A stretch of 32,568 nucleotides of DNA from an uncultured Acidobacteriota bacterium (GCA_937925645.1 CALAMB010000097.1:1-32568), one strand, 5' to 3'. Positions 1 through 8,556 are shown, numbered from the stretch's first letter. The notes: generated from the letters alone by a model not told the origin. A program made the numbers and translations.

Positions 1-1316
1 CGGGTGCGGTCCTTGGCGGCGCGGGCGAACCCCTCCACGGCGATCGCGTCCTTGAAACCCGGCGCGGTTTCCAAACCGGAGCAGGCGTCCACGGCAAAGG
101 GATCCACCGAGAGGTCGGCCACTGTGTCGGGCCCGAGGCCGCCGGCCAGGAACACCTTGCCGGGCACGCCGGCCAGCAGCCGGTGGTTGAACGAACGGCC
201 GGTGCCACCGAACCGCGTTCCGTCACCGCTGTCATACAGCCGGGCGAACACACGGTAGCCGTCGGCATCCGGCAGGCTCTCACCCACGCGGAACGCCTTG
301 ATCACCGGCTGCGTCCAGCCGCGGCAATAGGCGGCGCTTTCGCGGCCATGGAACTGGAGCAAGTCCAACCCGACGGTCTCGGCGACACGGCGCACCGCCG
401 CCCGCGGTGCGTCCACGAACACACCCACCGCCGCCACGGTGTTGGGCAACCGCCGGGCGATGGCCGCGGCGCGCGTCGGTTCGATGTACCGCGAGCTGTC
501 GGGGTGAAAGTTGAAGCCAATGTAGTCGGCGCCGGCCGCCACAGCGGCCGCCGCGTCCTCGGCCCGGGTCACGCCGCACACTTTCACTTTCGGCCGGCGC
601 AGCGCCGCGAGACGCACGGCCGGGTCGGCGGCGCGCATGAGCGCCGTGCCCACAAGCACCGCGTGGGTGTCCAGCCGGACGATGTCCGCCAGACTGGCGA
701 TGCCCGATTCGCTGACCACCAGGCGGTCGGCGGGGATCTGCTCCTTCAGTCGCAGCGTAGTCTCCAAGTCCACCCGAAAATCGCCCAGGTCCCGATTGTT
801 GATCCCGATGACCGCCGCGTCCGCAGCCAGGGCTTTTTCCAGTTCGACTTCGGTGTGCACCTCCACCAGGCTGTCCATGCCGAGACCCGCAGCGACGCCG
901 ATGAAGCGCCGCAGGTCCGCCGCCGACAGCAGCGCGGCGATGAGCAGCACGGCGTCGGCGCCCAGCGCCCGCGACTCCAGGATCTGGGCCTCGTCGATGA
1001 TGAAGTCCTTGCGCAGCACCGGCAGCGTCGTGACCGCCTTCACCCGCTTGATGTCGGCCGGGTCGCCGCCGAAAAAGCGGCGATCGGTGACCACCGATAT
1101 GGCCGAAGCGTAGCGGTCGTAGATCATCGCCAGTTCACGAACGGATCGCCCGCCCAGTTCGCCCGCCGACGGCGACCGCCGCTTGATCTCGGCGATGAGA
1201 TGGTGCCGCCCCCGCAGGTGGGCGCGGAGACTCCGCGCCGCGGGCCTGAGCCGCGCGAAGTCGGCGCCGCGCGGCAGCTCGGTGCGCTTATGGGCGACGA
1301 TCTGATCCAAAATCAT
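1..1316 (-). CDS. trpCF: Bifunctional indole-3-glycerol-phosphate synthase / phosphoribosylanthranilate isomerase (TrpC-TrpF fusion), 3' end cut off
   Basis: This cytosolic fusion enzyme would catalyse two successive steps of tryptophan synthesis: the TrpF half isomerises phosphoribosylanthranilate and the TrpC half closes the indole ring. The frame is open from the ATG at 1316 to the window edge (438 codons, no stop). The TrpC half (about residues 1-240) shows EIKRRSPS, LRKDF, EVH, GINNRDL and SESGI, which carry the known IGPS catalytic Lys, Glu and Asn residues. The TrpF half starts without a linker near residue 243 with KVKVCGVT, then LQFHG, LAGGLGPD and DACSG. Its start lies inside the 3' end of trpD, with a 29-base overlap, which suggests translational coupling. 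Such fusions are typical of enteric bacteria. The C-terminal end of TrpF is outside the window. Confidence 0.95.
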   Translation of the reverse strand, partial: MILDQIVAHKRTELPRGADFARLRPAARSLRAHLRGRHHLIAEIKRRSPSAGELGGRSVRELAMIYDRYASAISVVTDRRFFGGDPADIKRVKAVTTLPVLRKDFIIDEAQILESRALGADAVLLIAALLSAADLRRFIGVAAGLGMDSLVEVHTEVELEKALAADAAVIGINNRDLGDFRVDLETTLRLKEQIPADRLVVSESGIASLADIVRLDTHAVLVGTALMRAADPAVRLAALRRPKVKVCGVTRAEDAAAAVAAGADYIGFNFHPDSSRYIEPTRAAAIARRLPNTVAAVGVFVDAPRAAVRRVAETVGLDLLQFHGRESAAYCRGWTQPVIKAFRVGESLPDADGYRVFARLYDSGDGTRFGGTGRSFNHRLLAGVPGKVFLAGGLGPDTVADLSVDPFAVDACSGLETAPGFKDAIAVEGFARAAKDRT

Positions 1317-2322
1317 GGCTGTACCTCCTCAAGTCTTCCAGCTTGGCCGCGGCCCGGCCCGAGTCGACAGCCGCCGCGGCCCGGGCCACGCCGTCGTCGA
1401 ACGACGCGGCCCGCCCCGCAACCAGCAGGCCCGCGGCCGCGTTGAGCAACACCACCCCCCGGCCGGGGCACCGCTCGCCCGCCAGCACGCGCCGCACGAC
1501 GGCCGCGCTGGCCTCGGGTCCGTCAACGGCCAGCGCCTCCCGCGGCACGTGCCCCAGCCCGGTCTCGGCCGGGTGCAGGGTAAACGTCTGCACGCAGCCG
1601 CGGTGCAGCCAGGCGATCCGGTTGGGGCCGTCCAGCGTGAGCTCGTCCAGGCCGTCGCCGTGGACCACCATGGCGTCCGCCAGGCCCAGCCGCGCCAGCG
1701 CGCCGGCGACCAGCTCCGTCAGCGCGGCGTCATAGACGCCGATGACCTGGGCGCTCACCCCGGCCGGATTCAGCAGCGGCCCCAGCAGGTTGAACACGGT
1801 GCGAAAGCCCAGTTCCCGGCGGATCTCCACCACCCGCCGGAACGCCGGGTGGTGGACCGGCGCGAACAAAAAGCCGATCCCCGCGGTCTCGATGCACCGG
1901 CGGACGCCCTCCGGCGGCAACTGCACGTTCACGCCAAGCGCCTCGAGCACGTCGGCGCTGCCGCAGCGCGACGACACCGAGCGGTTGCCGTGCTTGGCCA
2001 CCGCCACGCCGCAGCCGGCCAGCACGAACGCCGCGGCCGTCGAAATGTTGAACGTCCGGCAGCCGTCGCCCCCCGTGCCGCAGGTGTCCAGGAGCGGCCT
2101 CGCCCGCGGCGTGATCCGCACCGCCGCGGAGCGAGCCAACTCCGCGAAGGCGGCCAGTTCCGTCACCGACACCCCCTTCAGGTTCAGCGCCATGAGCGCC
2201 GCCCCCACGCGGGCGTCGGACCACGAACCGTCCATCACCGAGCGCATGAAGCCGAGCGACTCCTCGCGGGTGAGGTCCTGCCGCCGGCTCAGCTTCGTCA
2301 GGATGTCCTCCGCGGTGCTCAT
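1288..2322 (-). CDS. trpD: Anthranilate phosphoribosyltransferase
   Basis: This enzyme transfers the phosphoribosyl group of PRPP to anthranilate, the second committed step of tryptophan synthesis. The product is 344 residues, the usual family length. Visible signatures are the PRPP-binding GTGGD (residues 82-86), NISTA, KHGNRS (110-115) and GSADVLEALG. The frame is open further upstream, but that extension only shadows trpG. The ATG at 2322 is chosen because it overlaps the trpG stop in an ATGA arrangement and gives a normal N-terminus. Unlike in E. coli, TrpG and TrpD are separate proteins here. The 3' end overlaps trpCF by 29 bases. Confidence 0.95.
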   Translation of the reverse strand: MSTAEDILTKLSRRQDLTREESLGFMRSVMDGSWSDARVGAALMALNLKGVSVTELAAFAELARSAAVRITPRARPLLDTCGTGGDGCRTFNISTAAAFVLAGCGVAVAKHGNRSVSSRCGSADVLEALGVNVQLPPEGVRRCIETAGIGFLFAPVHHPAFRRVVEIRRELGFRTVFNLLGPLLNPAGVSAQVIGVYDAALTELVAGALARLGLADAMVVHGDGLDELTLDGPNRIAWLHRGCVQTFTLHPAETGLGHVPREALAVDGPEASAAVVRRVLAGERCPGRGVVLLNAAAGLLVAGRAASFDDGVARAAAAVDSGRAAAKLEDLRRYSHDFGSDRRP

Positions 2323-2891
2323 GGCAGCCTCCGCAGCGCATTGGCCAGGATCCGGCTGCCGTGGGCGGTGAGGATCGACTCGGGGTGGAACTGCAACCCC
2401 GTCATCCGACCGGCAGAATCTTCCACGGCCATGGGGATGCCGTCGGCGGAAGCGGTCACCCGAAGGGGCGGTGGAATCTCCGTCCCGCACAGCGAATGGT
2501 ACCGGCCGGCGGAAAAAGTCTTCGGCACGCCGTCGAACAGCGCCGTGCCCGTGTGGGTCACCAGCGACTTCTTGCCATGCACCGGCACGGGCGACCGGCC
2601 CACCACGCCGCCGAACGCCGCAATGAGACACTGGTGTCCGAGGCATATGCCCAGGATGGGATATTCGGAATGGTACCGCCGAATCAGGGGAACGCAGATG
2701 CCCGCCTCAGCGGGAGTTGACGGACCCGGCGACAGCACGATCAGCCGCGGCCGGAGTTCCCCAAGCACCTGCTCCAGATCGGCGGACGCGAGGTCGTTCC
2801 GATGGATCCGCACCGTCGCGCCCAGGCCGCGCAGCTCATCCACCAGGTTGTAAGTGAAGGAATCAAAGTTGTCGATCATCAGCACGTTCAT
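2319..2891 (-). CDS. trpG: Anthranilate synthase component II (glutamine amidotransferase)
   Basis: This class I glutamine amidotransferase subunit supplies ammonia to TrpE for anthranilate synthesis. It has 190 residues. The nucleophile Cys83 sits in GICLGHQC, the catalytic His169 and Glu171 in FHPES, and the oxyanion region in SPGPSTP. The N-terminus NVLMIDNFDSFTYN is typical of the family, which fixes the start at 2891 rather than at an upstream in-frame codon. The start overlaps the trpE stop (ATGA), and the stop overlaps the trpD start in the same way. A PabA role in folate synthesis is possible in principle, but the operon context supports TrpG. Confidence 0.95.
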   Translation of the reverse strand: MNVLMIDNFDSFTYNLVDELRGLGATVRIHRNDLASADLEQVLGELRPRLIVLSPGPSTPAEAGICVPLIRRYHSEYPILGICLGHQCLIAAFGGVVGRSPVPVHGKKSLVTHTGTALFDGVPKTFSAGRYHSLCGTEIPPPLRVTASADGIPMAVEDSAGRMTGLQFHPESILTAHGSRILANALRRLP

Positions 2892-4447
2892 GGCGTCACC
2901 CCCAGGGCCTCGAGGCAGGCCCGGCTCTTGCGCCACGTCTCCTCGCACTCGCGCTCAGGCACCGAGTCGTGGACGATGCCGGCGCCGGCGCGGATCTCGG
3001 CGGTGCCGTCCCGCAGCAGGATGGAGCGAATGACGATGCAGGAATCGAAATCGCCGCGCGGAGTCAGGTAACAGACCGCCCCGCCATAAAACCCGCGCGC
3101 GTCGGGTTCATACCGGCAGATCAGCTCCATCGCCTTGATCTTGGGTGCCCCGGTGAGCGTGCCCATGTTCATGGTGGCCTTGTAGGCGTGGAGCGCGTCA
3201 AGGTCAGCCCGCAACCGCCCCCGCACCGTGGAAACCAGGTGCTGGACGTGGGAATACTTCTCCACTTTCAGCAGTTCGGGTGCGTGGCGCGTGCCCGGCT
3301 CGGCGACGCGGGCGATGTCGTTGCGGGCCAGGTCCACCAGCATGCAGTGCTCGGCCAGTTCCTTGCCGTCCTGGAGCAGGTCCAGTTCGAGGCGGGAGTC
3401 CAGCTCCGGATCGATGCGGTCGCCGCGGCGCCCCCGCGGGAAGGTGCCGGCGATGGGCCGGATTTCCACCGTCCGCTCCGGGCCGGCCGACACCTTCAGG
3501 CAGGTCTCGGGACTGGAGCCCAGCAGCGCGTACTCCGGCGCCTGGAAGTAGAACATGTAGGGCCCGGGGTTGATCGCCTTGAGCCGGGCGTACACCTGCA
3601 GCGGCGGCTCGGCGGCCGGTACGCGGAAGCTCCGCGACAGGACGCACTGGAAGATGTCGCCCCGGCCGATGTGCTCCTGGATGCGGGCGACCCGCGCCGA
3701 GAAGTCGGCGTCGGAGACCGATACCGCCGCCGGCCCCGCCGCCGGCGCCGGCGGGCAACGGTACGGCTCCGCCGACTGGACCGCCGCCTCCAACCGGCGG
3801 ATCGTCTCCATGCAGTCGTACCGGGCGTCGCGGTCCGCGCCATCCAGCACCGGCAGGTTGGAGATGAGATAGGTTTTGTTCTGCAGGTGGTCCATCACGA
3901 ACAGGTTGTCGGCGAAGTAGAAATCCAGGTCGGGCAGCCCGTCGTCGGGCTGGGGCGGCAGCGCCTCGAACGCCCGGACCGCATCGTAGGCGATGACGCC
4001 GTACAGGCCTCCAAAGGGGATGTCCAGCCGGATGCGCGGTTCCAGCCGGAACACCACCGCCCGGAGCACGTCGAAGATGTCGCCCGATTTCAGCCGGGCG
4101 TCCTCGTCCAGAAAATTCGCAGATTGGGGCACCCGGCCCGTGATCGCGTCACCGGCCACCGCCACATCCTCGGCAAAGAGGAACGCATCGCCCAGGTGCG
4201 CCAGGTAGCGGCGGCCGCGGGCATTGAGCGCCCGCACCACGAAGCGGCGGTTTTTCGCGGTGATCCGCAATGACGGGTCGACGCAGCCGGTGCTCTTGTC
4301 GCCGTACTTCTCGATGAGATCGGCCGATTCCAGGAGGAATGCGTGCGGACCCTGCCGCAGGGCGTGGAAGAGGCCCACCGGATCCACCGTGGTGTCCAGC
4401 ACCTTGTAGACCGTGTCCAGGGTGCCCGGCGTGACATGGGGCGGCAT
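2888..4447 (-). CDS. trpE: Anthranilate synthase component I
   Basis: This is the large subunit of anthranilate synthase, which converts chorismate to anthranilate with ammonia from TrpG. It has 519 residues. The N-terminal domain carries LLES (residues 38-41), the motif linked to Trp feedback binding in enteric TrpE. The C-terminal chorismate-binding domain carries RPIAGTFPRG, LVDLARND, GTLTGAPK and the Gly-rich FYGGAV. By eye, the whole sequence (for example DEDARL, the FGGL block and the length) resembles the proteobacterial/enteric TrpE subtype more than the Bacillus type. The start at 4447 overlaps the aroF stop by one base (TAATG), and the stop overlaps trpG. Longer in-frame starts lie inside aroF and were rejected. 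Confidence 0.95.
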   Translation of the reverse strand: MPPHVTPGTLDTVYKVLDTTVDPVGLFHALRQGPHAFLLESADLIEKYGDKSTGCVDPSLRITAKNRRFVVRALNARGRRYLAHLGDAFLFAEDVAVAGDAITGRVPQSANFLDEDARLKSGDIFDVLRAVVFRLEPRIRLDIPFGGLYGVIAYDAVRAFEALPPQPDDGLPDLDFYFADNLFVMDHLQNKTYLISNLPVLDGADRDARYDCMETIRRLEAAVQSAEPYRCPPAPAAGPAAVSVSDADFSARVARIQEHIGRGDIFQCVLSRSFRVPAAEPPLQVYARLKAINPGPYMFYFQAPEYALLGSSPETCLKVSAGPERTVEIRPIAGTFPRGRRGDRIDPELDSRLELDLLQDGKELAEHCMLVDLARNDIARVAEPGTRHAPELLKVEKYSHVQHLVSTVRGRLRADLDALHAYKATMNMGTLTGAPKIKAMELICRYEPDARGFYGGAVCYLTPRGDFDSCIVIRSILLRDGTAEIRAGAGIVHDSVPERECEETWRKSRACLEALGVTP

Positions 4448-5460
4448 TACAGGACCCTCCCTTCGGCCTTGGCCAGCCGCCGGAGCTGTTTCATCAGCTC
4501 CTCGAATTGAACCGGGTACAACGACTGCCGCCCGTCGGACAGGGCCCGCTCCGGTTCGGGGTGCACCTCCACAATGATCCCGTCGGCGCCGCAGACCAGC
4601 GCCGCCTTGGCCAGCGGGATGACGTACTCCCGGTACCCGGCGGCGTGGGACGGGTCCACGATCACCGGCAGGTGGGTGCGGCTCTTGAGCACGGGCACGG
4701 CCGCCAGGTCCAGCGTGTTCCGATAGGCGGTCTCGAACGTCTTGATGCCCCGCTCGCACAGGATCACCGCCGGGTTCCCCTCGTTGAGGACGTACTCGGC
4801 GCTCATGAGGAATTCGTCCAGCGACGCCGCCATGCCGCGCTTCAGCAGGACCGGCCGGCCGGCCTGGCCCACCTCCCGCAGCAGCCGAAAATTCTGCATG
4901 TTCCGCGCGCCCACCTGGAGCACGTCGGCGTAGGCGGCCACGAGCGCCACTTCGTCGGGCGCCATCACCTCGGTGACCACCGCCAGGCCGGTGGCATCGC
5001 CCGCCTGCCGGAGGAGCCGCAGCCCCTCTTCGCCCAGGCCCTGGAAGGAATAGGGTGAGGAGCGCGGCTTGAACGCGCCGCCGCGCAGGAACGTCGCGCC
5101 CGCGGCCTTCGTCCGGCGGGCGGTGTCCATGATCTGCGCCTCGCTCTCCACGGCGCAGGGGCCGGCCATGACGGCGAAGTTCGGCGCGCCCACCAGCCGG
5201 CCGCCCACGTCGATGACTGTCTCCGACGGATACAGCTCGCGACTGGCCAGCTTGTAGGGGGACAGGATGGGCACGATCCGGTCCACCATGGGGTGGCTCT
5301 CCAGGTGCAGGCCAGCCAGCACGCGCTCGTCGCCCAGCGCTCCCAGCACCACCCGCTCGGTCCCGGGCATGTACAGGGGCTTGAGCCCCTCACGGCCGAT
5401 GGCCTCGAGGATGGCGGCGGCGTGTGCCTGGGTCGCCTCGTGTTTCAAAACGATGATCAT
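4447..5460 (-). CDS. aroF: 3-deoxy-D-arabino-heptulosonate 7-phosphate (DAHP) synthase, type I-beta with N-terminal regulatory-type domain
   Basis: This enzyme condenses phosphoenolpyruvate and erythrose 4-phosphate to DAHP, the entry step of the shikimate pathway. It has 337 residues, close to the Thermotoga-type enzyme. Residues 1-70 form the ferredoxin-like domain that mediates allosteric control in characterised relatives. The barrel carries GPCAVES (100-106), [24 protein letters not shown] and IVDPSHAAG, which supply metal and substrate ligands. The ATG at 5460 is preceded by a GGGAGAG ribosome-binding stretch; an in-frame extension to 5541 would run over the attenuator region and was rejected. 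As first structural gene behind the trp attenuator, this isozyme is probably controlled by tryptophan supply. Confidence 0.94.
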   Translation of the reverse strand: MIIVLKHEATQAHAAAILEAIGREGLKPLYMPGTERVVLGALGDERVLAGLHLESHPMVDRIVPILSPYKLASRELYPSETVIDVGGRLVGAPNFAVMAGPCAVESEAQIMDTARRTKAAGATFLRGGAFKPRSSPYSFQGLGEEGLRLLRQAGDATGLAVVTEVMAPDEVALVAAYADVLQVGARNMQNFRLLREVGQAGRPVLLKRGMAASLDEFLMSAEYVLNEGNPAVILCERGIKTFETAYRNTLDLAAVPVLKSRTHLPVIVDPSHAAGYREYVIPLAKAALVCGADGIIVEVHPEPERALSDGRQSLYPVQFEELMKQLRRLAKAEGRVL

Positions 5461-5529
5461 ACCGTCACTCTCCCGTGTCCGCTCCGCGGCGGCCGCCGCA
5501 CCGGCTTGGGTGGGTGTCGGTCGGACGAC

Positions 5530-5556
5530 AAAAAAACCCACCCTCGCGGGTGGGTT
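5530..5556 (-). terminator. trp attenuator (intrinsic terminator in the operon leader)
   Basis: On the minus strand the sequence forms a perfect 9-bp stem: AACCCACCC (5548-5556), loop GCGA, GGGTGGGTT (5535-5543). It runs directly into a T-tract. It lies 27 bases after the leader-peptide stop and 70 bases before aroF. An upstream GTGGGTT (5601-5607) can pair with the 5' arm and so prevent the terminator. The stem CCGCGCC (5646-5652) with GGCGCGG (5609-5615) encloses the Trp codon cluster and, if extended with bulges, reaches about 5605 and competes with that antiterminator. This reproduces the 1:2, 2:3, 3:4 layout of classical attenuation. Confidence 0.85.
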
Positions 5557-5582
5557 GTCGTCAACTGGATTGGAGATTTAGA

Positions 5583-5690
5583 TCAGAGGGGGCGATTCGA
5601 AACCCACGCCGCGCCGGTAAAACGCCAAGGCCACCAAAACCAGTTGGCGCGGGCGGTGTTCCGATTGTCGGCGGTCAGGTTCCGTATCAT
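5583..5690 (-). CDS. trpL: trp operon leader peptide (35 residues, Trp-rich)
   Basis: The ATG at 5690 opens a short frame ending in TGA at 5583-5585. It encodes 35 residues with Trp at positions 17, 19, 20, 22 and 29; the core reads NWFWWPWRF. Four Trp codons within six positions in a 35-codon frame directly before a terminator and trp genes is the hallmark of a transcription-attenuation leader peptide. No ribosome-binding site precedes the ATG. With the promoter at 5698-5726, transcription would begin at or within a base or two of it, so the peptide is probably translated from a leaderless message. The frame extends in phase to an ATG at 5741, but that version would start upstream of the promoter. 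Confidence 0.85.
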   Translation of the reverse strand: MIRNLTADNRNTARANWFWWPWRFTGAAWVSNRPL

Positions 5691-5697
5691 GGGCGGG

Positions 5698-5726
5698 ATT
5701 GTAGGTCCGGGCCTGGTCGCTGTCAA
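5698..5726 (-). promoter_or_regulatory. Promoter of the trp operon (sigma-70-type)
   Basis: On the minus strand a perfect TTGACA (-35, 5721-5726) is followed after exactly 17 bases by TACAAT (-10, 5698-5703). The expected start of transcription is about 5690-5692, where the leader peptide ATG lies. The promoter begins only 30 bases after the trkH stop codon and no terminator is visible between them, so read-through from trkAH is possible. Confidence 0.8.
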
Positions 5727-5755
5727 GCATCTTTTTTCCATGCGATCGAAATCGG

Positions 5756-7207
5756 CTATTTCCGCCAGAACGCGGGGGTGAATAAAATCAGGACCGTGTA
5801 CAGCTCCAGACGGCCGGCCAGCATGGCCAGACTGAGCACCAGTTTCACCGCCCCGGGCAAAAACGCGTAGTTTTCAGCCGGGCCGATCGCGCCGAAGCCG
5901 GGACCGATGTTGCCCACCATGGTCAGCGCGCAGGTGACCGACGTGACGAGGTCCTGGCCGGCCAGGGCCATGACCAGCGTCACGACGCCGAGGGTCAGCA
6001 TGTAGAGAAAGAAAAACCCGGCCACGGCGTAGCCGATGCCCTTGCGGATGAGCTGACGGTTCACCTTCAGGGTGAAGATACCCCGGGGGTGGAGAAGGAA
6101 CTTCATTTCGTGGATGCCCTGCTTGAACAGGATCATGATGCGGATCACCTTGATCCCGCCGCCGGTGGACCCGGAGCACCCGCCGATGAACATCAGGAGA
6201 AACAGCACGCCCTGGGCCAGCGCCGGCCACCCTTCGAAATCGGCGGTGGCAAACCCGGTGGTAGTCAGGATGGCGGCCGACTGAAACGCCGCGTGACGGA
6301 AACTCGTGCCAAGTTCCGCATAGGTCCCGCCGTTCAGACTGAAGGTGATCAGCGCGGTGGCCACGGTGAATATCGAGAGATAAACCAGCAGCTCGCTGTT
6401 GCGGATCACGTCGCGAAACCGGCCGGTGAGCAGCCGATAGTGGAGAATGAAATTGATGCCGGCCAGCAGCATGAACACGGTCACCACGCCGTCCACGTAC
6501 GCGGAATCAAAATGCCCGACACTGGCGTTCTTGGTGGAAAAGCCGCCGGTGGCCATCGTGGCGAACGTGTGCGTCAGCGCGTCGAACAGGTCCAGGCCAC
6601 CGCCCATCAGCAAACCGGTCTCCAGGATGGTGAACACCAGGTAGATCAGCCAGATGATCTTGGCGGTTTCGGCAATGCGCGGCGTGATCTTGTCCACCGT
6701 GGGGCCCGGGGCCTCGGCCTGGATCAGCTGCAGGCCGCCCACCCCCAACAGCGGCAGGATCGCCACGGCGAGCACCACGATCCCCATCCCGCCCAGCCAA
6801 TGGGTGAAGGAGCGCCAGAACAGGATCGCAGCAGGATGGCTTTCGATATTCGTGAGAATCGAGGCGCCGGTGGTGGTCAAACCGGACATCGTTTCGAACA
6901 AGGCATCGGTAAAGGCGGGGATCGCCCCGGACAGCATGAACGGGAGCGATCCGAACAGGGCGGCCGCCAGCCAGCCGCCGGTCACCAGCAGGAAGCTACT
7001 CCGGGTGGACAAAAAATCGCGTTTCTCCCGGCGCAGGCCGATGATCGCCGGCAGGCACACGCCCAGGCCCACCCCCATGGTCACACCGAATGCCCACGCG
7101 CTGCGGGCGTCCTCATGGAACAGGGCCACCGCCAGCGGCAGGGTCATGCAACCGGCGATGATGAGCACGATGAACGCGATGAGGCGAACGACCTGGCGGA
7201 TGTTCAT
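5756..7207 (-). CDS. trkH: Trk/Ktr-type potassium uptake transmembrane subunit
   Basis: This is the inner-membrane, ion-conducting subunit of a Trk/Ktr potassium uptake system. The 483 residues are strongly hydrophobic with the fourfold membrane-pore-membrane layout of the family. The selectivity-filter-like loops can be seen in order as TTTGAS, MATGGFST, TTTGFAT and MVGNIGPG. The protein begins MNIRQVVRL. Its ATG overlaps the trkA stop codon in an ATGA arrangement, so the two subunits are probably translationally coupled. The family split between TrkH and KtrB cannot be settled here; the two-domain TrkA partner favours Trk. Confidence 0.93.
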   Translation of the reverse strand: MNIRQVVRLIAFIVLIIAGCMTLPLAVALFHEDARSAWAFGVTMGVGLGVCLPAIIGLRREKRDFLSTRSSFLLVTGGWLAAALFGSLPFMLSGAIPAFTDALFETMSGLTTTGASILTNIESHPAAILFWRSFTHWLGGMGIVVLAVAILPLLGVGGLQLIQAEAPGPTVDKITPRIAETAKIIWLIYLVFTILETGLLMGGGLDLFDALTHTFATMATGGFSTKNASVGHFDSAYVDGVVTVFMLLAGINFILHYRLLTGRFRDVIRNSELLVYLSIFTVATALITFSLNGGTYAELGTSFRHAAFQSAAILTTTGFATADFEGWPALAQGVLFLLMFIGGCSGSTGGGIKVIRIMILFKQGIHEMKFLLHPRGIFTLKVNRQLIRKGIGYAVAGFFFLYMLTLGVVTLVMALAGQDLVTSVTCALTMVGNIGPGFGAIGPAENYAFLPGAVKLVLSLAMLAGRLELYTVLILFTPAFWRK

Positions 7208-8556
7208 GCTGAACCGGTGAAGAGTTCTTCAATCTGGCTGCTGCTTTCCAGCAGGCTGATCACGATGACGTCGTCGCCGGCATGCAGGCAGAAATTGCCG
7301 TCCGGGAGATGGTGCTGATTGTTCCGGATCACCGACAGGATCAGGGAGTTCGCGGGCATCGGCACGTCTTTGAGCGGGGCCATCAACACCGGGCAGCGCT
7401 CGTCCAGCGCCAACTCGATCACTTCCGCCTGCCCTTCGGCGATGGTGTGCACGGAACGGAACTTGCCGCCGGTCAGATGGGACAGGATCGCGTCCACCGC
7501 GCTCCCTTTGGGACTGACGGTGGAGTCGATCCCGATCCGGGTGGCGATCTTGACGTAGTTGGCGTTGTGCACCAGGGCGATGGCCTGCTTGACGCCCAGC
7601 GTCTTGGCGTAGGCGGCGGACAGCATGTTGAGCTCCTGGTTGCCGGTGGTGGTGATGATGAGTTCGTAACTGTGGAGCTGCTCTTCGTCGAAGATCGATT
7701 CGTCGGTGATGTCGGAATGGATGATGGTGACGTTGGACAGCTCGTCGGACAGCTGCTTGCACTTGACGTAGCTGCTCTCGATGATCTTGACGTGCCGTTT
7801 CCGCTGCTTGATCAGCTTGGCGACCTGCCGGCCGATCCGTCCGCCGCCCACGATGATCACCTCCCGCAACTGCTCGATCACCGAGTGGCCGGACCGGGCG
7901 AACAGCCGCTCCAGCGTCTCCTTGTCGGACACGATCTGCAGCATGTCCCCGCTCTGCAGCACCGCGTGTCCGGTGGGGATCACGACTTCGTCATCCCGGA
8001 TGATGGCGGCGACGAGATACTCGCCGGGGTGCCCCGACCGCATGTCCCGCAGTGTTTGTCCCGCGAACGGCGAGCCCTCGGCCAGGGTCAGGGTGCGCAT
8101 CTGGACGGCTTCGGACTTGAACAGGTACACGTCGCTGTACGCGCCCTCCCGCACCGTCCGGGCGATGGCGGCGGCGGCTTCCATTTCCGGATTGATCAGG
8201 TGATCAATGCCCAGATCCGAGGTGCCGAAGCTCCGGCTCTTGATATAGTCGGAATTGCCCACCCGCACGATTTTGCGGGGCACGTGAAACTCGCTGTGCG
8301 CCATCAGGGCGGTGACCAGATTGACCTCGTCGGAGTCGGTCACGCTGATGAAGCAGTCGGCGGATTCCAGCCCGGCTTCCCGGAGAACCGCCAGGCGGTT
8401 GGCCTCGTTGTTGATGACGATGCAGTCCAGGTGATTGGCCACGTGCTTGGCCGTCTCCGGATCCTTTTCGATCAGGATCACGTCGTGTTCTTTGGCGATG
8501 AGCTGGCTGGCCAGTTGGTACCCGACCCCGCCGGCTCCGGCGATGACGATTTTCAT
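7204..8556 (-). CDS. trkA: Trk potassium uptake system NAD-binding peripheral subunit
   Basis: This cytosolic regulatory subunit gates the TrkH pore in response to nucleotides. The 450 residues contain two tandem RCK units. The first begins KIVIAGAGGVGYQLA, with the Rossmann GxGxxG nucleotide-binding loop and an acidic residue after strand 2 (ILIEKD). The second has GGGRIGRQVAKL near the middle. Each is followed by a RCK-C-type region. The ATG at 8556 gives the canonical N-terminus; an in-frame ATG at 8568 adds four residues and cannot be excluded. It is the first gene of the trkA-trkH pair. Confidence 0.93.
   Translation of the reverse strand: MKIVIAGAGGVGYQLASQLIAKEHDVILIEKDPETAKHVANHLDCIVINNEANRLAVLREAGLESADCFISVTDSDEVNLVTALMAHSEFHVPRKIVRVGNSDYIKSRSFGTSDLGIDHLINPEMEAAAAIARTVREGAYSDVYLFKSEAVQMRTLTLAEGSPFAGQTLRDMRSGHPGEYLVAAIIRDDEVVIPTGHAVLQSGDMLQIVSDKETLERLFARSGHSVIEQLREVIIVGGGRIGRQVAKLIKQRKRHVKIIESSYVKCKQLSDELSNVTIIHSDITDESIFDEEQLHSYELIITTTGNQELNMLSAAYAKTLGVKQAIALVHNANYVKIATRIGIDSTVSPKGSAVDAILSHLTGGKFRSVHTIAEGQAEVIELALDERCPVLMAPLKDVPMPANSLILSVIRNNQHHLPDGNFCLHAGDDVIVISLLESSSQIEELFTGSA

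Noticed and set aside
183..1445. 420-codon open frame on the plus strand opposite trpCF
   Set aside because: Antisense shadow of a GC-rich gene; Arg/His/Pro-rich composition with no domain, while the minus strand has clear TrpC and TrpF motifs.
2323..2646. N-terminal extension of trpD by 108 codons
   Set aside because: It lies in the wrong frame over trpG; the ATGA overlap at 2319-2322 gives a normal TrpD N-terminus.
5691..5741. Longer version of the trp leader peptide from the ATG at 5741
   Set aside because: It would begin upstream of a near-perfect promoter and include the -35 and -10 boxes in its coding sequence; kept only as an alternative.
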